A stretch of DNA of 5,657 bases. Origin: CAYQXJ01 sp964421565 (GTDB lineage: Bacteria > Planctomycetota > Brocadiia > SM23-32). Positions within the stretch are counted from its first letter, which is position 1. Each line of letters starts with the position of its first letter. The position numbers were made by a program, and so were the translations under genes. Positions 1 through 4,689 of the stretch are shown here, in pieces. The stretch covers positions 1 to 5,657 of the forward strand of contig CAYQXJ010000036.1 in the NCBI GenBank assembly GCA_964421565.1, given 5' to 3'. The notes beneath the pieces were generated by a model. The model searched no databases. It was given only the letters and a program-made list of their open reading frames with translations, and was not told the DNA's origin.

Positions 1-55
1 GAGGTGCACGCCGGGCATCGCGAGGTGCACGCCGGGCATCGCGAGGTGCACGCCG
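1..55 (+). repeat. 21-bp direct tandem repeat, about 2.6 copies
   Basis: Two identical 21-bp units occupy 1-21 and 22-42. A third copy matches for its first 13 bases (43-55) and then diverges. The unit starts GAGGTGCACGCCG. The unit length is a multiple of three and equals one heptad, so copy-number change would keep the frame. The core GAGGTGC recurs in the same frame at 76 and 118, which suggests the array grew from the coiled-coil coding sequence. The array may extend beyond the left edge. Confidence 0.85.
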
Positions 56-162
56 CGTAGCAGGAACTGCGATCCGAGGTGCGCGAGTTGAGCGAGATAA
101 CCCGGGCGCTGCGTCGCGAGGTGCAGCAGTTGCGCGAGCAGGTAACCGGCGCCACCCGTTGA
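1..162 (+). pseudogene. 3' end of a coiled-coil reading frame, interrupted by in-frame TAG
   Basis: The frame beginning at base 1 runs to a TGA at 160-162 but has a TAG at 58-60. The 33 residues after the TAG look like real protein. Leu, Val, Leu, Thr, Leu, Val, Leu and Val occupy successive a/d heptad positions, within segments such as EVRELSE, ITRALRR and EVQQLRE, and the rest is charged or Gln-rich. Before the TAG the frame encodes two and a half copies of EVHAGHR. A single C-to-T change (CAG to TAG) would give Ala-Gln-Gln-Glu-Leu across the site, the expected type of sequence. TAG terminates another gene in this window (3525-3527), which argues against TAG recoding. The gene may therefore be decayed, carry a sequence error, or have ended at the TAG. 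The family cannot be identified because the upstream part lies outside the window. The two other plus frames are also open over parts of the stretch, so the frame choice rests on the heptad pattern. Confidence 0.45.
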
Positions 163-166
163 GTTA

Positions 167-183
167 GAACGGCGCAGCCGTTC
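167..183. terminator. Hairpin between convergent genes (weak terminator candidate)
   Basis: GAACGGC (167-173) and GCCGTTC (177-183) are a perfect 7-bp inverted repeat around a 3-base loop. It lies between the TGA of the left coiled-coil frame (160-162) and the esterase, and overlaps the esterase stop codon (182-184 on the minus strand). The position suits a bidirectional transcription end or mRNA 3' end. There is no T-run on either side, so it is not a classic intrinsic terminator. Confidence 0.4.
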
Positions 184-925
184 AGATACCCATGGCTCGT
201 GCGTGGAAGCGCAGCGCCTTCTGCACGTGGAGATCCCAGTAGCCCCACTCGTGCGCGCCGGCGAATTCCTGGTACTCGTGCGGGATACCCAGTTCCTGCA
301 AGTGCTGGTGGAATTCGCGATTCTCTTCGATGAGGAAGTCATCCACCCCGCAGTCGAACCGTATGGCGGGCAGGCGCTCGCGCTCGACCTGCCGGGCGAG
401 CCAGTATGGATCATTCGGCCCGCCGGAAGGGTCGATGCCGAAGACGCGGCGCATTTCCGGGCTGCGCTGCTGGTCCTCGACACGGCGTTGCATGTCGAAG
501 GCTCCCGAGTGGGATACCACGCTGCAGAACGTATCGGGGTACTTGAGCGCCAGCTTCATGGCGCCGTAGCCGCCCATGGACAGGCCACCGATGGCGCGCG
601 CGCTGCGGTCCGCTCGTGCCGGGAAGAAGCGCTCCGTGAAACCCAGCACATCTTGCATAAGATGGTCCTCCCACGCCGGTCCCTCAACGGCGTTGGTGTA
701 GAACCCGCGGCCGCCGTCGGGCATTACCACGATCATTGGCATACCGCGCAGATAGCGTTCGATCGACGTGCGACGCGTCCAGATGGTGTCGTCATCGCTG
801 AGCCCGTGCAGCAGGTACAGCACGGGGTACGGACCTTCCGCTTCGGCGTCCTGCGGCAGAAGCACGCACATGCTGGTTGCCTTCTGGATCGCATCGCCGA
901 AGAACTGCACACGCATAACGGCCAT
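182..925 (-). CDS. Alpha/beta-hydrolase esterase, EstA (tributyrin esterase)/FrmB-like
   Basis: Serine esterase of the putative-esterase family (Pfam Esterase, which includes EstA tributyrin esterases, FrmB S-formylglutathione hydrolases and CE1 feruloyl esterases). It is expected to cleave short-chain or acetyl esters in the cytoplasm; no signal peptide or membrane segment is visible. The 247 residues match the usual family length. Landmarks are the oxyanion-side LYLLHGLSDD (about 36-45), IVVMPDGG (65-72), the nucleophile elbow GGLSMGGYGAMK with Ser116, an acid at Asp195 or Asp196 in CGVDDFL, and His225 in GAHEWGYW. The catalytic set is therefore complete. The MAVM start and the general motif order resemble streptococcal EstA more than FrmB. 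The ATG at 925 is preceded by AGGAG (934-938) with 8-base spacing, which fixes the start. It is the last gene of the probable rsmE cluster, 46 bp after the nuclease gene. The physiological substrate cannot be read from sequence, and no formaldehyde-detoxification gene is nearby. Confidence 0.9.
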   Translation of the reverse strand: MAVMRVQFFGDAIQKATSMCVLLPQDAEAEGPYPVLYLLHGLSDDDTIWTRRTSIERYLRGMPMIVVMPDGGRGFYTNAVEGPAWEDHLMQDVLGFTERFFPARADRSARAIGGLSMGGYGAMKLALKYPDTFCSVVSHSGAFDMQRRVEDQQRSPEMRRVFGIDPSGGPNDPYWLARQVERERLPAIRFDCGVDDFLIEENREFHQHLQELGIPHEYQEFAGAHEWGYWDLHVQKALRFHARAMGI

Positions 926-971
926 ATTGCATACTCCTGAGCAAGGGTTAGCTGCGCGGTCGGCGCCGAAG

Positions 972-2363
972 TTATACCGTGTACGGCTGTCCCTCGCCAG
1001 GCTGGATCACGCGACCCATCCCCATGGCGCGCAGGTCGTCGGCCATCTGCGACGAGGATTCCGGCTCCCCGTGCACCACGAACGCCAGGTCGACTTCCCT
1101 CCCCATGGGCTCAAAGTACTCGCCCATCTCGCGCCGGTCAGCATGTGCACTGAGGGCGTTGATGCTCTCGACCCGTGCCCGGAGGGGAAATTCGTCGCCG
1201 AATACCTTCACTACATCCACCCCGTCCACCATGCGCCGGCCGAGCGTGTGCTGTGCCTGGTACCCCACGAACAGAATGACGTTGCGCGGGTCCTCGACGC
1301 TGTGGGCGAGGTGATGAAGTATACGGCCACCCTCGCACATGCCAGACGCTGAGATGATGACAGCCGGCCCCTGCATGTGGTTGAGCCGCTTGGATTCCTC
1401 CACGCTGCTGGTATAGGTGAGGCAGTCGAACCAGAAGGGGTCCTCCCCCGACTCGAGCAGGGCCATGGCCTGCTCGTCGAAGCACTCAGTATGGGCCCGG
1501 TATACCTGCGTGGCCTTGGTGGAGAGGGGACTGTCGACGAAGACCGGAATCTTGCTGATGGCACCCTCCGCGCACAGCGCGTTCAGAAAGTAAAGTATCT
1601 GCTGCGTGCGCCCGACGCTGAAGGCGGGGATGATGAGCTTTGATTCGTCCCTCTCAATCCGAGAGCAGAGCCGCGCCAGTTCGGCCTTCACGTCCTTCCG
1701 CTGGGGGTGTAGGCGGTCGCCGTAGGTGCTTTCGGTAATCAGCAGGTCGACATCGCGCACAACATGGGGGTCCTCCAGGATCGGCATATCCCGGCGGCCG
1801 ATATCGCCGGTGAACATAAGGCGGCGGGTGTCGCCGTGCTCGGTGATGTCGAGGACGACGAACGCCGAGCCGAGGATGTGCCCCGCGTCGCGGAAGGTGA
1901 GGGCAACGCCGTCCGCGACCTGGCCGGGCGTGTCGTACGCGAGCGGACGGAAGGCATGCATCGTTGCGGGCACATCCTGCGGCGTGTAGAGCGGCTCAAA
2001 CGGGTTCTTGCCCTGCCGGATGCGCTTCTTGTTCACGTAGCGCACGTCCTGCACCTGCAGGTAGGCGCTGTCGGCGAGCATAATGTTGCACAGGTCGCGG
2101 GTGGCGGGCGTGGCGTAGATCGGCCCTGCGTATCCGTTGCTGACCAGCGAGGGCAGGTTGCCGCTGTGGTCGATGTGAGCGTGCGACAGAATGCAGGCAT
2201 CCACCGACGCGGCATCGAACGGGATATTCCTGTTCTTCTCAAATGCCTCCTTTCGATGCCCCTGGTAGAGCCCGCATTCCAGCAGCAAGCGCGACCCGTT
2301 GACGTGCAGCAGGTGCATGGAGCCGGTGGTGGTGCCCACCGCGCCGAAGAACTGTATCTGCAT
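972..2363 (-). CDS. MBL-fold beta-CASP RNA-specific nuclease family protein (CPSF73/TTHA0252-like)
   Basis: Probable RNA exo/endonuclease of the metallo-beta-lactamase beta-CASP superfamily, cytoplasmic and two-zinc dependent. Counting from the ATG at 2363 (463 aa), the zinc motif HAHIDH is at 61-66. Further ligands are His162 (DAGHILGS) and Asp187 (FTGDIGRRD). The beta-CASP signatures follow: acidic motif A in ESTYGDRLH (Glu211), PAFSVGRTQQ (246-255), VFVDSPLSTKAT (274-285), SASGMCEGGRILHHL (338-352, motif B His) and LSAHADRRE with His407. All expected metal residues are present, so it should be active. The length is slightly above the roughly 430 residues of the compact bacterial type and well short of RNase J, whose C-terminal domain is absent. 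A TTG at 2378 would extend the frame by five codons, but it lies next to the GGAGG (2370-2374) that sits 6 bases before the ATG, so the ATG is preferred. The gene starts 31 bp after the rsmE stop, suggesting co-transcription. The RNA target is unknown. Confidence 0.93.
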   Translation of the reverse strand: MQIQFFGAVGTTTGSMHLLHVNGSRLLLECGLYQGHRKEAFEKNRNIPFDAASVDACILSHAHIDHSGNLPSLVSNGYAGPIYATPATRDLCNIMLADSAYLQVQDVRYVNKKRIRQGKNPFEPLYTPQDVPATMHAFRPLAYDTPGQVADGVALTFRDAGHILGSAFVVLDITEHGDTRRLMFTGDIGRRDMPILEDPHVVRDVDLLITESTYGDRLHPQRKDVKAELARLCSRIERDESKLIIPAFSVGRTQQILYFLNALCAEGAISKIPVFVDSPLSTKATQVYRAHTECFDEQAMALLESGEDPFWFDCLTYTSSVEESKRLNHMQGPAVIISASGMCEGGRILHHLAHSVEDPRNVILFVGYQAQHTLGRRMVDGVDVVKVFGDEFPLRARVESINALSAHADRREMGEYFEPMGREVDLAFVVHGEPESSSQMADDLRAMGMGRVIQPGEGQPYTV

Positions 2364-2386
2364 GGAGCCCCTCCGCAAAACCGGAG
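2364..2386 (-). promoter_or_regulatory. Alternative hairpins around the nuclease Shine-Dalgarno
   Basis: On the mRNA (minus) strand CTCCG (2386-2382) can pair with CGGAG (2375-2371), a 5-bp stem with a 6-base loop that hides most of the GGAGG. The same GGAG (2374-2371) can instead pair with CTCC (2367-2364) just before the ATG, with a 3-base loop. The two pairings exclude each other, and each covers the ribosome binding site. The upstream arm begins 8 bases beyond the rsmE stop codon, so a ribosome terminating there could open it. This is inferred from complementarity alone. Confidence 0.35.
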
Positions 2387-2394
2387 TGCACAGC

Positions 2395-3153
2395 TTATAC
2401 GCTGCGCCTGGCGGCGTCGAGCCAAAGCGATACGGTGGCGAGCAATGTCATGGCCGCCGTCTCGACGCGTAACACGTGCCGGCCGAGGGAGACGCCGGCG
2501 AAGCCGCACTGGCTTGCCCGCTCTATCTCATGCTCGGTGAAGCCTCCTGCCGGCCCCACGGCGAGAAAGACTGGCCCCCGCCCAGGGTTCACATTCGCAA
2601 GCACGCGCAGCAGCGGCTTGCCCGTGGGGTCGGCGGCTATGATGCGCGTGCCCGAAGCAGAAGCCAGGAAGCGCTCGAACGAGAGGGGGTTGCCGAGCGA
2701 GGGCACGACCGTGCGCTGCGACTGGCGAGCTGCTTGCTGCGCCTTGCGCCGCCAGCGGCCCACCCGCGCCGCAGCGGCTCGGGCTCGCTGGCCCTGCGTT
2801 CTGGCAGTCACAATCGGCTGAAGGTGCGCCGCCCCGAGTTCGGTCGCCTTCTCGATGAGAGTGTCCGTTCGTGCGCCCGCAGCGGGCGCGAAGCCGAGCA
2901 CGATCCGCACGGGCAGCTCGGCGCCCGCCGCCATGTCCTCAAGCACCAGCACGCGCACTTCGTCGGGTTTGGCGTCAATGATGCGGCCGATGAACTCCCG
3001 CTCCTGGCCGGTGAACAGCCGCACGGTATCACCCTCGGCGAGGCGAAGCACCGTCGCCGCGTGGCGGCTCTGCTGTGCAGGCAGGGCCACTGTCTGCCCC
3101 AGCCGGCAGGCGGCCGGTGCGAGGAAGCGTCGCAGCCCTTCGCATTTGCTCAT
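2395..3153 (-). CDS. rsmE: 16S rRNA (uracil1498-N3)-methyltransferase RsmE
   Basis: SPOUT-class methyltransferase that makes m3U1498 in helix 44 of 16S rRNA on the 30S subunit, using S-adenosylmethionine. The 252 residues match the usual length of about 240-250. The N-terminal PUA-like part contains HAATVLRLAEGD (31-42) and a GRIID segment. The C-terminal knot domain has EKATELGA (101-108), RWRRKAQQAARQSQR (133-147), AVGPAGGFTEHEI (198-210) and the deep-knot signature LGRHVLRVETAAM (223-235). Two positions differ from the consensus: GPEGG has Ala202 in place of Glu, and the usual AxEQ stretch has Arg143 where Glu is common. The ATG at 3153 is preferred to one at 3183. It has GAGGG (3163-3167) 9 bases upstream, it gives a family-like N-terminus, and the 3183 codon would overlap the proposed -10 element. 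It is first in a probable operon with the nuclease and esterase genes. In many bacteria rsmE lies beside prmA or dnaJ, which is not the case here. Confidence 0.92.
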   Translation of the reverse strand: MSKCEGLRRFLAPAACRLGQTVALPAQQSRHAATVLRLAEGDTVRLFTGQEREFIGRIIDAKPDEVRVLVLEDMAAGAELPVRIVLGFAPAAGARTDTLIEKATELGAAHLQPIVTARTQGQRARAAAARVGRWRRKAQQAARQSQRTVVPSLGNPLSFERFLASASGTRIIAADPTGKPLLRVLANVNPGRGPVFLAVGPAGGFTEHEIERASQCGFAGVSLGRHVLRVETAAMTLLATVSLWLDAARRSV

Positions 3154-3181
3154 AGTCAGCCGCCCTCGCAGGTGAGTCGGC

Positions 3182-3211
3182 ATTGTGTGATGGTCAACCG
3201 GGCGCTGTCAA
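3182..3211 (-). promoter_or_regulatory. Predicted sigma70-type promoter for the rsmE operon
   Basis: Read on the minus strand, a perfect TTGACA (3211-3206) is followed after 18 bases by CACAAT (3187-3182, 4 of 6 matches to TATAAT). Transcription would begin near 3175, about 20 bases before the rsmE ATG at 3153. This supports the shorter rsmE start. The -10 match is only moderate. Confidence 0.45.
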
Positions 3212-3230
3212 CCTCCCGACCGTGTTGACA
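3206..3230. repeat. Inverted repeat joining two divergent -35 boxes
   Basis: TGTCAAC (3206-3212) and GTTGACA (3224-3230) are perfect 7-bp inverted copies separated by 11 bases. Each arm contains the TTGACA of one of two divergent promoters. A further direct copy, GTCAACC, begins at 3193, exactly 14 bases before the matching GTCAACC at 3207. The symmetry may be just two -35 boxes, or also a shared operator for a dimeric regulator. Confidence 0.6.
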
Positions 3231-3252
3231 TGACGACGGGGAGCACTAAAAT
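3225..3252 (+). promoter_or_regulatory. Strong sigma70-type promoter for the membrane/coiled-coil gene pair
   Basis: TTGACA (3225-3230, 6 of 6 matches) is followed after 16 bases by TAAAAT (3247-3252, 5 of 6). Transcription would start near 3259, leaving a leader of about 35 bases before the GTG at 3294. Such a close consensus match in GC-rich surroundings is unlikely by chance. Confidence 0.7.
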
Positions 3253-3293
3253 GGTGGCGGCGCGATAACCTGACATCACCATGGGGGCTGCTC

Positions 3294-3527
3294 GTGACCA
3301 ACTTGCCCGGCGACCCATACAGGCGGCCATCGAAGAAGACGATTTACATCGAGGACGCTCTCATACTGCTGGCCCTGATACCGCTCTTCGTGCTTACCGT
3401 TTTTTTCCGCGACGCTCTGTGGGCCCAGGCTTGCCTGGTGGTGCTTTTTCTGGTGATGGTTGTGATCTTCGTGAGACGCCTGAGGAGGGTTCACCGGGCC
3501 TTCACGGGACAGGATGAAGAGCAGTAG
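3294..3527 (+). CDS. Small two-helix membrane protein of unknown function
   Basis: A 77-residue protein that I do not recognise. It has a polar N-terminus with RRPSKK (10-15), a first hydrophobic helix at about 22-38 (ALILLALIPLFVLTVFF), a four-residue turn containing Arg-Asp, and a second helix at about 42-60 (LWAQACLVVLFLVMVVIFV). The basic stretch RRLRR (61-65) and an acidic GQDEEQ end follow. Positive charges on both flanks predict a hairpin with both termini in the cytoplasm. The start is a GTG with GGGGG (3283-3287) 6 bases upstream; no ATG is usable in frame before residue 55. It lies 18 bp upstream of the coiled-coil gene on the same strand and behind a strong promoter, so the two are probably co-transcribed and may act together at the membrane. 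Frame, membrane pattern and context support a real gene; the function is unknown. Confidence 0.72.
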   Translation: MTNLPGDPYRRPSKKTIYIEDALILLALIPLFVLTVFFRDALWAQACLVVLFLVMVVIFVRRLRRVHRAFTGQDEEQ

Positions 3528-3545
3528 CGCAAAAGGAGGCGCCCA

Positions 3546-4313
3546 ATGCCCCCGGCCGATGCCCTCGTGGCACTGAACTTGTGGACGGTACAGGTAGCGA
3601 TCATCGTTGTCTTCTCCGTGAGCGCCGTGATCATCTCCCTGTACTGCCTGTTCTTCATGGTGCCGGTCAAGCGCTTCTGGGAACGTATCCACTCCCTCGG
3701 CGGAGGGATAAAGGGCATCGAGGAACACGTGCGCGGGGTGCGGGAGGAGATTGCCAAGCGACTGCGTGAGCTGGAACGCCAGCACGAGGAGCAGGTCAGT
3801 GAACTGGGCGAACAAGCCCGAAGCTCCACCGAGGAACTGCGTAAGGGGGACAGGGAACTGCGGCGCGAGGGCGACCGGCTGCGCAACGAGCTGCAGTCGC
3901 TTCAGGCCGAAGTCCGCCAAGCCATCTCCGCCAACGCGAAACTCACCCAACGTGCCGATGCGCTGACTACAGAGCTTTCGCAACTGCGCAACGACTTCGA
4001 AGCCCTTGGCGCTGAGCTGCGCGAATCGGTCCGCCACCAGGTGGCCGATTCGTTCATGAGCGTCGAGAGCACCATTCTGTCGGCTCTCGACGCCGTGCAA
4101 GACGAAATGCTCTACGGTGTCACGCAGCCACCATCTTCGCGGGGCCCCTTCCCGGCACGACACCGATCTCGAGACAGCGAGTGCGGCGAGGAGAGGGACA
4201 ACATCATCACCATGGGACCGCTCTTCGCCGGACTGCCCCCGGAAGACGAGGGTACAGGGACAGACGACGAATCGGAATGCGAGGAAGCTGAAGACGCCGA
4301 GAGCGACGACTGA
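3546..4313 (+). CDS. Membrane-anchored coiled-coil protein with acidic tail, unknown function
   Basis: A 255-residue protein with no family recognised. A short N-terminus is followed by one transmembrane helix at about 16-38, then VKRFWER, so the bulk should be cytoplasmic. A Gly-rich hinge (52-54) leads into a long coiled coil, about 55-165. Core residues from I55 to A91 are spaced in the 3-4-4 (hendecad) manner. From L98 to L158 they follow unbroken 3-4 heptads, including L112, L116, L119, V123, L133, L140, L144, L147, F151, L154 and L158. An amphipathic stretch (166-192) comes next, then a Pro/Arg/Ser linker. The last 25 residues hold 14 Asp or Glu. The ATG has a near-perfect AGGAGG (3534-3539) 6 bases upstream. 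The architecture resembles structural or scaffold proteins and the anchor-plus-coil part of RmuC-like proteins, but no nuclease domain is present. It probably works with the preceding small membrane protein. Confidence 0.85.
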   Translation: MPPADALVALNLWTVQVAIIVVFSVSAVIISLYCLFFMVPVKRFWERIHSLGGGIKGIEEHVRGVREEIAKRLRELERQHEEQVSELGEQARSSTEELRKGDRELRREGDRLRNELQSLQAEVRQAISANAKLTQRADALTTELSQLRNDFEALGAELRESVRHQVADSFMSVESTILSALDAVQDEMLYGVTQPPSSRGPFPARHRSRDSECGEERDNIITMGPLFAGLPPEDEGTGTDDESECEEAEDAESDD

Positions 4314-4320
4314 GCGTTCC

Positions 4321-4500
4321 TCAATCCTCGACGTAGCGGTAGAGGGTGGCGAACGTCAACGCCATGATCGCATAGGTGATGGCGCGGTAGCCCTTATACA
4401 GCGCGTCTTCGTCGACGCCGATCGCGAAGATCAGGGCCACGATCAGGGACATCACGGTCAGGACTGCGAAGACGATCTTCCCCAGCGTACGTGGGCGCAT
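4321..4500 (-). CDS. Very small two-helix membrane protein, unknown function
   Basis: A 59-residue protein starting MRPRTLGK, with a hydrophobic helix at about 9-29, an acidic loop with DED (30-32), and a second helix at about 40-57 that ends YRYVED. The basic N-terminus predicts that end to be cytoplasmic, making a helical hairpin. The ATG at 4500 is preferred because GGAG (4511-4514) lies 10 bases upstream. The in-frame ATG at 4509 leaves only 1 base to the same GGAG, and the open frame further upstream (to 4554) is Arg-rich without a binding site. A promoter-like TTGACA-17-TACACT precedes it. Its stop lies 7 bp from the stop of the convergent coiled-coil gene. No family is recognised. Being short and unrelated to anything I know, it could still be spurious, but the clean membrane pattern, binding site and promoter argue for a real gene. 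Confidence 0.65.
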   Translation of the reverse strand: MRPRTLGKIVFAVLTVMSLIVALIFAIGVDEDALYKGYRAITYAIMALTFATLYRYVED

Positions 4501-4564
4501 ACGTGTCATTCTCCACACTAACCGGGCGGCTGGTGTGCGGACGCACGCCCGCAAGCCGCGCTTG

Positions 4565-4593
4565 AGTGTAGGCTCCGAGACGGGCTATGTCAA
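4565..4593 (-). promoter_or_regulatory. Predicted sigma70-type promoter for the 59-aa membrane protein
   Basis: On the minus strand a perfect TTGACA (4593-4588) is followed after 17 bases by TACACT (4570-4565, 4 of 6 matches, keeping the important first T, second A and last T). Transcription would begin near 4558, giving a leader of about 58 bases. The remaining bases between ricT and this gene (4594-4689) show no gene; a GGTTC/GAACC hairpin (4619-4632) without a T-run is the only structure noted. Confidence 0.55.
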
Positions 4594-4689
4594 GCCAAGC
4601 GGCAGCTTCCTTCGCCCGGGTTCCACCGAACCGAACCACGCTGCGCCCGGCTACGCCTCGGCGGGGGCACCTTACCAGGATCACTGCGC

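Noticed and set aside
1..55. CRISPR array
   Set aside because: The 21-bp units are directly adjacent with no spacers and stay in a coding frame.
58..60. TAG as a recoded sense codon (alternative genetic code)
   Set aside because: A single instance; TAG is used as the stop of the gene at 3294-3527, and all other genes read normally with the standard code.
203..940. A 245-codon plus-strand open frame opposite the esterase
   Set aside because: It is entirely antisense to a gene with a complete catalytic triad and a good binding site. Its translation is low-complexity with no domain, as expected for a GC-rich shadow.
3154..3183. Ten-residue N-terminal extension of RsmE from the ATG at 3183
   Set aside because: There is no Shine-Dalgarno before it, it overlaps the proposed -10 element, and the family usually begins near the sequence found at the 3153 start.
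2476..3228. A 250-codon plus-strand open frame opposite rsmE
   Set aside because: Antisense to a well-supported RsmE; no recognisable motif and an Arg/Ala/His-rich shadow composition.
3276..4163. A 295-codon minus-strand open frame across the membrane/coiled-coil pair
   Set aside because: The opposite strand has two genes with good binding sites, clear membrane helices and unbroken heptads. The antisense product has a Leu/Gln/His-rich composition typical of the reverse of a coiled-coil gene.
4619..4632. Small GGTTC/GAACC hairpin downstream of ricT as a terminator
   Set aside because: The stem is only 5 bp and no T-run follows on either strand.
4394..4684. A 96-codon minus-strand open frame between ricT and the 59-aa gene
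   Set aside because: The product is Arg-rich and featureless and it overlaps the 59-aa membrane protein in another frame. Membrane pattern and binding site favour the latter.
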